64,000 nt of DNA from Rhodopseudomonas palustris (GCF_003591005.1 NZ_QYYD01000006.1:144326-208325), one strand, 5' to 3'; counted from the stretch's first letter, positions 44,885 to 54,394 are shown. Notes: a model not told the origin generated them from the letters alone. A program made the numbers and translations.

Positions 44885-46396
44885 ATGAGCGCCAATCTAT
44901 TTTCCCGCCTGTTCGACGGGCTCGACGATCCCGCCAAACTCGCGATCGAGACCGCGGATGGTGGCCGGATCAGCTATGGCGATCTGGTGGCGCGCGCCGG
45001 CCGCGTCGCCAACGTGCTGATCGATCGCGGCGTTGCGCCCGGTGACCGCGTTGCAGCGCAGACCGAGAAATCGGTCGAGGCGCTGGTGCTATATCTGGCG
45101 ACGGTGCGGGCCGGCGCGGTGTATCTGCCGCTCAACACCGCCTACACGCTGCATGAACTCGAGTACTTCATCGGCGATGCCGAGCCGAAGCTGGTGGTGT
45201 GCGATCCGAGCAAGCGCGACGGCATCGCCGCGGTCGCCGCCAAGGTCGGTGCCGGCGTCGAGACGCTCGGTGCGGACGGGCAAGGCTCGCTGACCGACGC
45301 GGCCGCGCAGGCGAAGGAGGACTTCGCCACCGTGCCGCGCGCTGCCGACGATCTCGCCGCGATCCTCTACACCTCGGGCACCACCGGTCGCTCCAAAGGT
45401 GCGATGCTGAGCCACGACAATCTGGCGTCGAATTCGCTGACGTTGGTCGATTATTGGCGCTTCACGCCGCACGACGTGCTGATCCACGCGCTGCCGATCT
45501 ATCACACGCACGGGCTGTTCGTGGCCAGCAACGTCACCCTGTTTGCCCGCGCCGCGATGATCTTCCTGCCCAAGCTCGATCCGGACAAGATCATCGACCT
45601 GATGACACGCGCCACCGTGCTGATGGGCGTGCCGACGTTCTACACCCGCCTGCTGCAGAGCCCGCGGCTGACCAAGGAGTCGACCAGCCATATGCGGCTG
45701 TTCATCTCCGGCTCGGCGCCGTTGCTTGCCGATACGCATCGCGAATGGCAGGCGCGCACCGGCCACGCCGTGCTCGAGCGCTATGGCATGACCGAGACAA
45801 ACATGAATACGTCGAACCCGTATGACGGCGACCGCGTCCCCGGCGCGGTCGGCCCGGCGCTGCCGGGCGTGGCGGCACGCGTCACTGATCCCGAGACCGG
45901 CAGGGAATTGCCGATCGGGGAGATCGGCATGATCGAGGTGAAGGGCCCGAACGTGTTCAAGGGCTATTGGCGGATGCCGGAGAAAACCAGGTCGGAGTTT
46001 CGCGACGACGGCTTCTTCATCACCGGCGACCTCGGCAAGATCGACGAGCGCGGCTACGTCCATATTCTCGGCCGCGGCAAGGATCTGGTGATTACCGGCG
46101 GCTTCAACGTCTATCCGAAGGAAATCGAAAGCGAGATCGACGCCATGCCGGGCGTGGTCGAATCCGCCGTCATTGGCGTGCCGCACGCCGATTTCGGCGA
46201 AGGCGTCACCGCCGTCGTGGTGCGTACCAAGGGCGCACCGATCGACGAAGCGCAGGTGATCAACAGCCTCAACGGCCAGATCGCCAAGTTCAAGATGCCG
46301 AAGAAAGTGATCTTCGTCGACGATCTGCCGCGCAACACCATGGGCAAGGTCCAGAAGAACGTGCTGCGCGAGACGTACAAGGATATTTATAAGTAG
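44885..46396 (+). CDS. matB: Malonyl-CoA synthetase (malonate-CoA ligase)
   Basis: ATP-dependent ligase that makes malonyl-CoA from malonate. The 503-residue protein has ANL-family motifs YTSGTTGRSKGAMLSHDNL (about 160-178), YHTHGLFVAS (about 205), ERYGMTETNMNTSNPYDG (about 298-315) and the C-terminal lysine motif RNTMGKVQKNVLRE (about 482-495). The N-terminus MSANLFSRLFDGLDD and the body are very close to what I recall of the structurally studied R. palustris MatB. The matching decarboxylase matA lies 22 kb away. Start is well defined by neighbouring residues though the ribosome site (CGGAACATTCCC) is weak. Confidence 0.93.
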   Translation: MSANLFSRLFDGLDDPAKLAIETADGGRISYGDLVARAGRVANVLIDRGVAPGDRVAAQTEKSVEALVLYLATVRAGAVYLPLNTAYTLHELEYFIGDAEPKLVVCDPSKRDGIAAVAAKVGAGVETLGADGQGSLTDAAAQAKEDFATVPRAADDLAAILYTSGTTGRSKGAMLSHDNLASNSLTLVDYWRFTPHDVLIHALPIYHTHGLFVASNVTLFARAAMIFLPKLDPDKIIDLMTRATVLMGVPTFYTRLLQSPRLTKESTSHMRLFISGSAPLLADTHREWQARTGHAVLERYGMTETNMNTSNPYDGDRVPGAVGPALPGVAARVTDPETGRELPIGEIGMIEVKGPNVFKGYWRMPEKTRSEFRDDGFFITGDLGKIDERGYVHILGRGKDLVITGGFNVYPKEIESEIDAMPGVVESAVIGVPHADFGEGVTAVVVRTKGAPIDEAQVINSLNGQIAKFKMPKKVIFVDDLPRNTMGKVQKNVLRETYKDIYK

Positions 46397-46465
46397 TTGT
46401 GCCCGCCGGTGCCCATTGTGCGACGCAGACCGTAGAAGCGGGCTACTCGCTTAGCCCCACACGCC

Positions 46466-46585
46466 GTCATTCCGGGGAGCGCGTGAAACGCGCGAACCCG
46501 GAATCCAGAAGTTGTGTCGCACCAGTTCTTTTCCAACCCATCGGGATTCCGGGTTCGCTCGCTACGCGAGCGCCCCGGAATGACG
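46466..46585. repeat. Family B palindromic repeat, copy 4
   Basis: GTCATTCCGGGGAGCGCGTG...AACCCGGAATCC, centre AGAAGTTGTGTCGCAC, then GGGATTCCGGGTTCGCTCGC...CGCCCCGGAATGACG. It lies between matB and the convergent CDF gene, next to a separate short inverted pair AGGCGCCTCTGCTCC/GGAGCAGAGGCGCCT at 46627-46677. Confidence 0.87.
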
Positions 46586-46626
46586 GGGAGTGGGGCGGAC
46601 GAACGAACTAACGAGTATTAAGACGC

Positions 46627-46677
46627 GAGGCGCCTCTGCTCCTCTCCCCGCAAGGGGGAGGGGAGCAGAGGCGCCTC
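46627..46677. terminator. Long GC-rich stem-loop between matB and the CDF gene
   Basis: GAGGCGCCTCTGCTCC...CCCC and its complement GGGGAGCAGAGGCGCCTC face each other across a short CGCAAGGGG loop. It forms a long stem just downstream of the CDF stop on the minus strand and may terminate either gene. No T-tract. Confidence 0.5.
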
Positions 46678-46679
46678 AC

Positions 46680-47687
46680 CTACACCACATGCTCCGGCGC
46701 CAGTGCGCAGGGCGTGTTCGGATCGGTCTCGATCTGCACTGTCATATGCGCGATGCCGAAGTCGTGCTCGAGTTCGTGGGCCAGGTGGATCAGAAAGGCG
46801 TCGCCGGGGGCGCCGGAGGGGATCAGCAGGTGGCAGGTCAGCGCCACCTCGGTGGTGGACATCGGCCAGATGTGCAGGTCGTGCACCTGGGTGACGCCGG
46901 GCAGTCCTGCCAGGAACGCCCGCACTGCAGCCGGATCGATGCCGCGCGGTACGGCGTTCAGCGACATCGCGGTGGAATCCCGCAGCAGGCCCCAGGTGCC
47001 CCAGACGATGACTCCGGCGACCAGCAGGCTGACGGCCGGGTCGGTCCAGGTCCAGCCGGTGAACAGGATAACGACACCCGCGACGACAACGGCGGCCGAA
47101 ACCGCTGCATCGGCGACCATGTGCAGATAGGCGCCGCGGATGTTGAGGTCGTCGTGGCGCCCAGCAAAGAACAGCCAGGCCGTGACGGCGTTGATGACGA
47201 TGCCGATGCCGGCCACCGCGATCATGGTGCCGCTGGCGACCGGCTCCGGATTGAACAGCCGGACAACCGCTTCCCAGCCAATGGCGCCGACGGCGAGCAG
47301 CAGAAAGACCGCGTTGAACAGCGCCGCCAGAATCGACGAGCCGCGCAGCCCATAGGTGAAGCGCGCCGAGGGCGGTCGTTTCGACAGTTCCGCGGCCACC
47401 CAGGCCACGGCGAGGCCAAGCACGTCCGAAAGGTTGTGGCCGGCGTCGGCGATCAGCGCCATCGAGTTGCCGAGCCAGCCGAACACCGCCTCGGCGATGA
47501 CGAAGGCAGTATTCAGCGCAATCCCGATCGCGAAGGCCCGGCCGAAATCGGTCGGTGTATGGTCGTGGGCTCCGGCTCCGTGATGATGCGCCTGCAGGTC
47601 GGCCCTGCCATGCTGATGACTTTCGCGAGCCTGATCGGCATGGTGGTGATCGCCGTGGTCGATCGTGCAGTCGGGGGTGTGCGACAT
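46680..47687 (-). CDS. Cation diffusion facilitator (zinc-type efflux)
   Basis: A 335-residue CDF exporter with six transmembrane segments. The N-terminus is histidine-rich (HTPDCTIDHGDHHH, QHGRADLQAHHHGAGAHDH), typical of zinc-binding regions. Metal-site motifs are ADAGHNLSDVL in TM2 (HxxxD, about residue 95) and YLHMVADAAVS in TM5 (HxxxD, about 190), the zinc/cadmium pattern. The C-terminal cytoplasmic domain (about 240-320) has DLHIWPMSTTEVAL. Start 47687 is the first Met. The predicted role is export of Zn2+ or Cd2+ to the periplasm. Upstream is the sdh promoter region. Confidence 0.93.
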   Translation of the reverse strand: MSHTPDCTIDHGDHHHADQARESHQHGRADLQAHHHGAGAHDHTPTDFGRAFAIGIALNTAFVIAEAVFGWLGNSMALIADAGHNLSDVLGLAVAWVAAELSKRPPSARFTYGLRGSSILAALFNAVFLLLAVGAIGWEAVVRLFNPEPVASGTMIAVAGIGIVINAVTAWLFFAGRHDDLNIRGAYLHMVADAAVSAAVVVAGVVILFTGWTWTDPAVSLLVAGVIVWGTWGLLRDSTAMSLNAVPRGIDPAAVRAFLAGLPGVTQVHDLHIWPMSTTEVALTCHLLIPSGAPGDAFLIHLAHELEHDFGIAHMTVQIETDPNTPCALAPEHVV

Positions 47688-48046
47688 CGGAGGGCCTTAC
47701 GCGATGCAAGCTGCGGGCAATGCCGCCGCGCTGTTATGAACCATCGCATGGACCCAGCGTTGCGAAAAGCGACCGCTCTGGGCTTAGAGCGGCTCGAAAC
47801 CGATGGTTCACTCATGCCAGCTGAACCTCGAGAACACACAGACGCTGAATCGAGCTTCATTTCCGGTGAATGGAATGAACCTCTGAAAATCGCAATCTCA
47901 TTGGCGCGCCGACCTCTTCAAACCATGAACTGCAATTCCGAAGATGTCATTTCGCCGTTGCGCTTGCTGAACGACCTTCGTAAATAGGGGCACTCTCGCG
48001 AGCCCCGCCCGGGCCCTGTTCGCTCGCCGCCAACCCATAGCAGCCG
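47688..48046. other. Lower-GC intergenic region before sdhC
   Basis: A 359-base gap between the divergent CDF and sdhC genes. The part at about 47840-47990 is visibly less GC-rich than its surroundings (CTGAAAATCGCAATCTCATT) and likely holds the sdh promoter. An open reading frame of about 80 codons from around 47736 to 47987 exists but shows no family signal or convincing ribosome site. No repeat was found. Confidence 0.4.
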
Positions 48047-48445
48047 ATGACCTCCAGGATCGACCGACCGCTTTCGCCGCATATGCAGACGTACCGTTGG
48101 AGTCTGACGATGACGATGTCCATCGTCCATCGCGCCACCGGCATTGCGCTGTATTCCGGAACCCTGTTGCTGGCGTGGTGGCTGATTGCCTGCGCCGCCG
48201 GGCCTGCCGCTTACGCCAATATCCAGGCCTTCACCGGTAGCTGGATCGGCCGGCTGATCCTGTTCGGCTACACTTGGGCGCTGATGCATCACCTGCTCAG
48301 CGGCGTCCGGCATTTCGTCTGGGATCTGGGCTACGGCTTCAAGACGGCCGACCGCGAATGGCTGACCTGGGCGGCGCTGATCGGCGGCATCGTGCTGACC
48401 GTGCTGCTCTGGGTAATCGCATTCTCGATGGGAGCCGCCCGATGA
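48047..48445 (+). CDS. sdhC: Succinate dehydrogenase cytochrome b556 subunit
   Basis: Membrane anchor of complex II, 132 residues with three hydrophobic helices (about 30-52, 65-90 and 108-130). [12 protein letters not shown] near the N-terminus and [14 protein letters not shown] are family signatures; [17 protein letters not shown] holds the heme-ligand histidine. It is the first gene of the sdhCDAB operon, and its stop overlaps the sdhD start by ATGA. Confidence 0.96.
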   Translation: MTSRIDRPLSPHMQTYRWSLTMTMSIVHRATGIALYSGTLLLAWWLIACAAGPAAYANIQAFTGSWIGRLILFGYTWALMHHLLSGVRHFVWDLGYGFKTADREWLTWAALIGGIVLTVLLWVIAFSMGAAR

Positions 48446-48864
48446 GCGTTCAGGAATCTCACGGCACCGCCCGTCGCAACGAATCCACCATGCGCACCCC
48501 GATGGGCAAAGTGCGCAAGTTCGGCCCGGCCGGCTCCGGCACCGGCGACTTCTGGCGCCAGCGCATCACCGGCGTCGCCATGACGTTGCTGATCCTGCCG
48601 GTGATCGTGGTGATCATGATGCTGCTCGGCCGCAACCAGGCCGGCGCCGCCCAGATCCTCGGCTCGCCGTTGATCTCGCTGGTGATGATCCTGTTCATCA
48701 TCGCCTCGGCGATCCACATGAAGATCGGCATGCAGGTGGTGATCGAAGACTACATCCAGAACGAGAAGCTCAAGCTCGTCACGGTGATGGCCAACAACTT
48801 CTTCTCGATCGCCGTGGCGCTCGCCGCGATCTTCGCGATCTTCAAACTCGCATCCGGAGTGTAA
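48442..48864 (+). CDS. sdhD: Succinate dehydrogenase hydrophobic membrane anchor subunit
   Basis: Second membrane anchor of complex II, 140 residues, three hydrophobic helices. The loop [15 protein letters not shown] (about 94-108) carries the conserved heme His and the quinone-site Asp-Tyr. The ATG at 48442 overlaps the sdhC stop (ATGA), giving translational coupling. The frame opens upstream at 48274 in a different register from sdhC, which is only a shadow. Confidence 0.95.
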   Translation: MSVQESHGTARRNESTMRTPMGKVRKFGPAGSGTGDFWRQRITGVAMTLLILPVIVVIMMLLGRNQAGAAQILGSPLISLVMILFIIASAIHMKIGMQVVIEDYIQNEKLKLVTVMANNFFSIAVALAAIFAIFKLASGV

Positions 48865-48866
48865 GC

Positions 48867-50690
48867 ATGGCGGCCAACCTCAACGGCGCACCTGCCGCGG
48901 GCGGAACCGCCTATCCGATCGAAGACCACGTCTATGACGTCGTCGTGGTGGGCGCTGGCGGCGCCGGCCTGCGCGCCGTGGTCGGCTGCAGCGAAGCCGG
49001 ACTGCGCACCGCCTGCATCACCAAGGTGTTTCCGACCCGCTCGCACACCGTGGCGGCGCAGGGCGGCATCTCGGCCTCGCTCGGCAACATGCACAAGGAC
49101 GACTGGCGCTGGCACATGTACGACACCGTGAAGGGGTCGGACTGGCTCGGCGATCAGGACTCGATCGAATACATGGTGCGCAACGCGCCCGACGCCGTCT
49201 ACGAACTCGAGCACTGGGGTGTGCCGTTCTCGCGCACCGAAGAAGGCAAGATCTATCAGCGGCCGTTCGGCGGCATGACGATGGATTACGGCAAGGGCCA
49301 GGCGCAGCGCACCTGCGCGGCCGCCGACCGCACCGGCCACGCCATGCTGCACACCATGTACGGCCAGGCGCTGCGCCACTCGGCCGAATTCTACATCGAG
49401 TTCTTCGCCATCGACCTGATCATGGACGACCAGGGCGTCTGCCGCGGCGTGGTCGCGCTCAAGCTCGACGACGGCACCATCCACCGCTTCAAGGCGCAGA
49501 CCACGATCCTCGCCACCGGCGGCTACGGCCGCGCCTACGCCTCCTGCACCTCGGCGCACACCTGCACCGGTGACGGCGGCGCGATGGCGCTGCGCGCCGG
49601 CCTGCCGCTTCAGGACATGGAGTTCGTGCAGTTCCACCCGACCGGCATCTACGGCTCGGGCTGCCTCGTCACCGAGGGTGCGCGCGGCGAAGGCGGTTAC
49701 CTCGTCAACTCCGAAGGCGAGCGCTTCATGGAGCGCTACGCGCCGTCCGCCAAGGATCTCGCCTCGCGCGACGTCGTCTCGCGCGCGATGACGATCGAGA
49801 TGCGGGAAGGCCGCGGCGTCGGCAAGAAGAAGGACCACATCTTCCTGCACCTCGACCATCTGGCGCCGGAAGTGCTGGCCGAGCGTCTGCCGGGCATCTC
49901 GGAATCGGCCCGGATCTTCGCCGGCGTCGACGTCACCCGTGAGCCGATCCCGATCCTGCCGACCGTGCACTACAACATGGGCGGCATCCCGACCAACTTC
50001 CACGGCGAGGTCGTCACCAAGAAGGACGGCGACGACAACGCGGTGGTGCCGGGCCTGATGGCGATCGGCGAAGCCGCCTGCGTGTCGGTGCACGGCGCCA
50101 ACCGCCTCGGCTCCAACTCGCTGATCGACCTCGTGGTGTTTGGCCGCGCCGCGGCGTTGCGCTGCGCCGAGAAGCTGACGCCGAACGGCAAGCAGCCAGA
50201 GCTGCCGGCGGATTCGGCCGACATGTCGCTCGGCCGTCTCGACAAATATCGCTACGCCAAGGGCGGCACCCCGACTGCGAAGCTGCGCGAGCGGATGCAG
50301 CACGTGATGCAGAACAACTGCGCGGTGTTCCGCACCGGCGAAGTGCTGGCCGAAGGCAAGCAGCTGATCCAGAACGTCCACGGCGGCATCGGCGATATCG
50401 GCGTGTCCGATCGCTCGCTGACCTGGAATTCGGATCTGGTCGAGACGCTGGAATTCGACAATCTGATCGTGCAGGCGGTGGTGACGATGAATTCCGCCGC
50501 CAACCGCACCGAAAGCCGCGGCGCCCATGCGCGCGAGGACTTCCCGGATCGCGACGACGCGAACTGGATGAAGCACACGCTGGCCTGGATCGGCGGCAAC
50601 GGCGGCACCACGATCGATTATCGCCCGGTGCACGACTACACGATGACCAACGACGTCCAGTACATCCCGCCGAAGCCGCGGGTGTACTAA
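48867..50690 (+). CDS. sdhA: Succinate dehydrogenase flavoprotein subunit
   Basis: Catalytic flavoprotein of complex II, 607 residues. The N-terminal FAD Rossmann motif is [15 protein letters not shown], the covalent FAD site is in [18 protein letters not shown] (about residue 60), and active-site motifs are [23 protein letters not shown] and [18 protein letters not shown]. The ATG is three bases after the sdhD stop, so the two are tightly coupled. Followed by a family B repeat before sdhB. Confidence 0.98.
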   Translation: MAANLNGAPAAGGTAYPIEDHVYDVVVVGAGGAGLRAVVGCSEAGLRTACITKVFPTRSHTVAAQGGISASLGNMHKDDWRWHMYDTVKGSDWLGDQDSIEYMVRNAPDAVYELEHWGVPFSRTEEGKIYQRPFGGMTMDYGKGQAQRTCAAADRTGHAMLHTMYGQALRHSAEFYIEFFAIDLIMDDQGVCRGVVALKLDDGTIHRFKAQTTILATGGYGRAYASCTSAHTCTGDGGAMALRAGLPLQDMEFVQFHPTGIYGSGCLVTEGARGEGGYLVNSEGERFMERYAPSAKDLASRDVVSRAMTIEMREGRGVGKKKDHIFLHLDHLAPEVLAERLPGISESARIFAGVDVTREPIPILPTVHYNMGGIPTNFHGEVVTKKDGDDNAVVPGLMAIGEAACVSVHGANRLGSNSLIDLVVFGRAAALRCAEKLTPNGKQPELPADSADMSLGRLDKYRYAKGGTPTAKLRERMQHVMQNNCAVFRTGEVLAEGKQLIQNVHGGIGDIGVSDRSLTWNSDLVETLEFDNLIVQAVVTMNSAANRTESRGAHAREDFPDRDDANWMKHTLAWIGGNGGTTIDYRPVHDYTMTNDVQYIPPKPRVY

Positions 50691-50716
50691 GGCGAGAACG
50701 AACCGAACCACGCCCC

Positions 50717-50816
50717 GTCATTCCGGGGCGTGCGCGGACCGCGCACGAACCCGGAATCCCGAGCGGTTACGACGGACTGAGATTCCGGGTTCGCGCTGCG
50801 CGCGCCCCGGAATGAC
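50717..50816. repeat. Family B palindromic repeat, copy 5 (inside the sdh operon)
   Basis: A 100-bp unit, GTCATTCCGGGGCGTGCGCG...AACCCGGAATCCC and GAGATTCCGGGTTCGCGC...GCGCCCCGGAATGAC. It lies between sdhA and sdhB and its last ATGAC supplies a false in-frame start codon at 50812 for sdhB. Confidence 0.9.
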
Positions 50817-50829
50817 GAAAGGCAACGAG

Positions 50830-51612
50830 ATGGTTGAATTCGCACTTCCGAAGAATTCGAAGATTGTCGGCGGCAAGGAATGGCCGAAGCCGGAAGGCGC
50901 GACGGACGTTCGCGAATTCCGCGTCTATCGCTGGAATCCCGACGACGGCAAGAACCCGAGCGTCGACACCTACTATGTCGACAAGCACGATTGCGGCCCG
51001 ATGGTTCTGGACGGCCTGATCTGGATCAAGAACAACATCGATCCGACGCTGACCTTCCGCCGCTCCTGCCGCGAAGGCGTCTGCGGCTCCTGTGCGATGA
51101 ACATCGACGGCGAGAACACGCTGGCCTGCACCAAGGCGATGGACGACGTCCGCGACGGCGCCGTGAAGATCAACCCGCTGCCGCACCAGCCGGTGGTCAA
51201 GGACCTGGTCCCCGACCTCACCAATTTCTACGCACAGTACGCCTCGATCCAGCCCTGGCTGCAGACCGTGACGCCGACGCCGCAGAAGGAATGGCGGCAG
51301 AGCCACGAGGACCGCGAGAAGCTCGACGGCCTGTACGAGTGCATCCTGTGCGCCTGCTGCTCGACCTCGTGCCCGAGCTATTGGTGGAATTCCGACCGCT
51401 TCCTCGGCCCGGCCGCGCTGCTGCAGGCGACCCGCTGGGTCGAAGACAGCCGCGATGAGGCCACCGGCGAGCGCCTCGACAATCTCGAGGATCCGTTCCG
51501 GATCTATCGCTGCCACACCATCATGAACTGCGCCAAGGTCTGCCCGAAGGGCCTCAACCCGTCGGAAGCGATCGCCAACCTCAAGCTCAAACTGGTCGAG
51601 CGCCAGATCTGA
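50830..51612 (+). CDS. sdhB: Succinate dehydrogenase iron-sulfur subunit
   Basis: Electron-transfer subunit of complex II, 260 residues. It has the [2Fe-2S] motif [18 protein letters not shown] (about 75-92), the [4Fe-4S] motif [16 protein letters not shown] (about 170-186) and the [3Fe-4S]/[4Fe-4S] motif [17 protein letters not shown] (about 228-244). The start is put at 50830 ([11 protein letters not shown]) because the ATG at 50812 belongs to the family B repeat. A hairpin terminator follows at 51634. Confidence 0.97.
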   Translation: MVEFALPKNSKIVGGKEWPKPEGATDVREFRVYRWNPDDGKNPSVDTYYVDKHDCGPMVLDGLIWIKNNIDPTLTFRRSCREGVCGSCAMNIDGENTLACTKAMDDVRDGAVKINPLPHQPVVKDLVPDLTNFYAQYASIQPWLQTVTPTPQKEWRQSHEDREKLDGLYECILCACCSTSCPSYWWNSDRFLGPAALLQATRWVEDSRDEATGERLDNLEDPFRIYRCHTIMNCAKVCPKGLNPSEAIANLKLKLVERQI

Positions 51613-51633
51613 GCCGCGTAGTTATTGGAACCC

Positions 51634-51661
51634 AATCGGCCGGGCTCACGCCCGGCCGATT
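51634..51661 (+). terminator. Terminator after sdhB
   Basis: AATCGGCCGGG and CCCGGCCGATT form an 11-bp stem with a 6-base loop (12 bp if the C/G pair closes), then GCGTTTC. It lies 22 bases after the sdhB stop and likely ends the sdhCDAB transcript. Confidence 0.8.
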
Positions 51662-51694
51662 GCGTTTCAGGTCGGCCGCGAACAAAAACCTCTC

Positions 51695-51784
51695 GTCATG
51701 GCCGGGCTTGTCCCGGCCATCCAAGCCTTTCCGGCGTCTCCGTCAGCAAGGCGTGGATGCCCGCGACAAGCGCGGGCATGACGG
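51695..51784. repeat. Family C palindromic repeat, copy 4
   Basis: GTCATGGCCGGGCTTGTCCC...GGCGTGGATGCCCGCGACAA and GCGCGGGCATGACGG. It lies between sdhB and the convergent CNNM/CBS gene. Confidence 0.88.
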
Positions 51785-51830
51785 GGAGAAAACAGCGGCA
51801 AAACTCATCGGCTGAGTTTTCGGACGATGT

Positions 51831-53198
51831 TCAACCCGTACCAGCCCGAGCGGCGCGCCGGTTTCTCTTCTTGTCGAGCAATTCGGCCTTGGTTTCCTGC
51901 CCGACCGGGACGATGCGCAGCGCGGTGATGCGGTTGCGTTCGCGGCGCAGGACGCGGAAGCGGAAGCCGTGGAAGGTGAAGCTCTGGCCGCGCACCGGGA
52001 TCGAGCGCGCCTCGTGGATCACCAGGCCGGCGATGGTGGTGGCCTCGTCGTCGGGCAGTTCCCAATCCATCGCGCGGTTGAGGTCGCGGATCGGCACCGA
52101 ACCGTCGACCACCACCGAGCCGTCGGCCTGGGCGCGGACGCCGGCAACGACAACGTCGTGCTCGTCCGAAATATCGCCGACGATCTCCTCGAGGATGTCC
52201 TCGAGCGTCACCATGCCTTCAACTTCGCCGTATTCGTCGACCACCAGGGCGAAGTGAGTCTTGCGGGCGCGGAACGCCTTGAGCTGCTCCGACACCAGCC
52301 GCAGTTCTGGCACGAACCACGGCGACAACGCGATCTTGCCGATGTCGATCTTCGAGGCGTCGCCGTCCGCCTCGCGCAGCGCGCGCAGCAGATCCTTGGC
52401 GTGCAGCACGCCGACGATGTTCTCTGATTTGTCGCGCCACAGCGGCACGCGGGTGTACTCGGTGGCAAGTACTTCCTTGACCAGCTGCTCGGTCGGCAGG
52501 TCGGCATTGATGGTCACCATCGAGGTGCGGTGGACCATCACGTCCGACACCACCAGCTCACCGAACCGGAATACGTTCTGGATGTACTCCGCCTCGCCGC
52601 TCTCGATCTTGCCGTGCTCGGCGGACTGCCCGACAAGCCCCTCGATCTCGACGTCGGTGAGGATCTCGTGCTCGGAATTCTCCTCGACGCCCATCGCCCG
52701 CAGGATGCCGCGCGAGGCCTGATTGAGCAGCCAGTTGAGCGGATACAGCAGGATGTAGGAGATGTGCAGCGGGTAGGCGATCCACTGCGACACCGGCTCC
52801 GGCTGGCGGATCGCCAGCGTCTTCGGCACCTGCTCGCCGACCACGATATGCAGCGACGAGAAGAACAGGAAGCCGCCGAGAAACGCGATCAGATGCTGCG
52901 CCGATTCCGAAATGCCGAGTGGCTCGAGCAGCGGCGCCAGCAGCGCCGCGACGGTCGGCTCGCCGACCCAGCCGAGGCCGAGCGACGCCATGGTGATGCC
53001 GAGCTGGCAGCAGGCGAGGTACGCTTCGACGTTGTCGAGGATCTGCTGCAGCAGCCGTGCGCCGAACTGCCGCTTCTCGGCCATCGCTTTGACGCGAAAG
53101 CCGCGGCTGCGCACCAGCGCAAACTCGGCCGCCACATAGAACGCGTTGGCGATCAGCAGCAGAACTGCGATCAGGACGTTGGAGAGGATCGGGCTCAT
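51831..53198 (-). CDS. CNNM/CBS-domain membrane protein (hemolysin family)
   Basis: A 455-residue protein with an N-terminal DUF21 (CNNM) membrane region (about 1-200, LIAVLLLIANAFYVAAEFALV and FLGGFLFFSSLHIVVGEQVPK), two CBS domains (about 215-335, with VMVHRTSMVTINADLP and VGVLHAKDLLRAL) and a C-terminal CorC/HlyC domain (about 350-440). Members are implicated in magnesium or cobalt ion transport; the name hemolysin is historical and haemolytic activity is not supported. It lies 45 bases downstream of aroB and may share its transcript. Confidence 0.92.
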   Translation of the reverse strand: MSPILSNVLIAVLLLIANAFYVAAEFALVRSRGFRVKAMAEKRQFGARLLQQILDNVEAYLACCQLGITMASLGLGWVGEPTVAALLAPLLEPLGISESAQHLIAFLGGFLFFSSLHIVVGEQVPKTLAIRQPEPVSQWIAYPLHISYILLYPLNWLLNQASRGILRAMGVEENSEHEILTDVEIEGLVGQSAEHGKIESGEAEYIQNVFRFGELVVSDVMVHRTSMVTINADLPTEQLVKEVLATEYTRVPLWRDKSENIVGVLHAKDLLRALREADGDASKIDIGKIALSPWFVPELRLVSEQLKAFRARKTHFALVVDEYGEVEGMVTLEDILEEIVGDISDEHDVVVAGVRAQADGSVVVDGSVPIRDLNRAMDWELPDDEATTIAGLVIHEARSIPVRGQSFTFHGFRFRVLRRERNRITALRIVPVGQETKAELLDKKRNRRAARAGTG

Positions 53199-53243
53199 CG
53201 GGCTCTTGGGTTGGCGCGTGCAAACGGTTCGCGCCGCCGACCT

Positions 53244-54389
53244 TTACACCTGCGCGAGCTTGCCGTGCAGAAAGTCTCGCACCGGCGCCGGATCGACGTC
53301 GTTGGCGATCACCGCGCGGCCGATGCCCTCCATCAAAATGAAGGTGAGCTTGCCGCGTTTGACCTTCTTGTCCTGGGTCATCAGCGTCATCAGCGCGTCG
53401 GCATCGGCGAGGCCTTCCTGCGCGAAGCCGGCGATGTCCTGCAACCGGGTCGGCAGGCCGACCTCGGCGAGATGCTTTTCCAGCCGCACCGCGTCGGCCT
53501 CCGGCATCATGCCGCGCGCGGCCGAGAACTGCGCCGCCAGCACCATGCCGATCGCGACGCCCTCGCCGTGGAACAGCCTGTCGGAGAAGCCGGTCGCGGC
53601 TTCCAGCGCGTGGCCGAAGGTGTGGCCCAGATTGAGCAGCGCGCGCTCGCCGTTCTCGCGCTCGTCGCGCGCCACGATACCGGCCTTGGCGCGGCACGAA
53701 GTGGCGATGGCGTGCTCGCGCGCGGCGCCGCCGCTGAAGATGTCGGCGTGGTTGGCTTCCAGCCAGGCGAAGAATGCCTCGTCGCCGAGCGCGCCATATT
53801 TGGCGACTTCCGCGTAGCCGGCGCGGAACTGCCGCGGCGACAGCGTGTCGAGCACCGCGGTGTCGGCGATTACCAAGACGGGCTGATGAAACGCGCCGAG
53901 CAAATTCTTGCCCTGCGGCGAGTTGATGCCGGTCTTGCCGCCCACGGACGAATCGACCTGCGCCAGCAGCGAGGTCGGCACCTGCACGAAGTCGACGCCG
54001 CGGCGCAGGATCGCCGCCGCAAAGCCCGCGAGATCGCCGACTACGCCGCCGCCGAGCGCGATGACCAGATCGCTGCGCTCGATTTTGGCGGCGATCAGCG
54101 CCTCGCTGACCTGCTGCAAACCCGCATAGGTCTTGGAGCTTTCGCCCTCGCCGACCACGATGCTGGTGTGGGCGATGCCGGCTTGGTCGAGCACCGCCTC
54201 GGCCTGCTTCAGCCAGTTGTTCGCGACGGTGTGATCGGTGACGATCGCGGTGCGGGCGCCCGGGCGCAGCCTGGCGATTCGCTCGCCGAGCGAGCCCAGC
54301 ACGTTGCGGCCGATCACAATGTCATAGGCGCGGTCGCCGAGCGCGACGTCGACGGTGATCGGGGCGGAATGGTTCAGCGGCGCGGTCAT
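53244..54389 (-). CDS. aroB: 3-dehydroquinate synthase
   Basis: Shikimate pathway step 2, converts DAHP to 3-dehydroquinate with NAD and a metal. The 381-residue protein has the NAD-binding GEGESSKTYAGL and LGGGVVGDLAGFAAAIL (about 100-115), the substrate region PTSLLAQVDSSVGGKTGIN (about 130-148), and metal ligands in NLGHTFGHALE and LFHGEGVAIGMV (about 250-275). The start at 54389 (MTAPLNHSAPIT) is chosen; a longer frame exists. aroK lies directly upstream with only a 5-base gap. Confidence 0.97.
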   Translation of the reverse strand: MTAPLNHSAPITVDVALGDRAYDIVIGRNVLGSLGERIARLRPGARTAIVTDHTVANNWLKQAEAVLDQAGIAHTSIVVGEGESSKTYAGLQQVSEALIAAKIERSDLVIALGGGVVGDLAGFAAAILRRGVDFVQVPTSLLAQVDSSVGGKTGINSPQGKNLLGAFHQPVLVIADTAVLDTLSPRQFRAGYAEVAKYGALGDEAFFAWLEANHADIFSGGAAREHAIATSCRAKAGIVARDERENGERALLNLGHTFGHALEAATGFSDRLFHGEGVAIGMVLAAQFSAARGMMPEADAVRLEKHLAEVGLPTRLQDIAGFAQEGLADADALMTLMTQDKKVKRGKLTFILMEGIGRAVIANDVDPAPVRDFLHGKLAQV

Positions 54390-54394
54390 GGATC

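Noticed and set aside
48750..50711. 653-codon antisense frame across sdhA
   Set aside because: Shadow of sdhA with His/Arg/Val-rich composition typical of antisense GC-rich frames.
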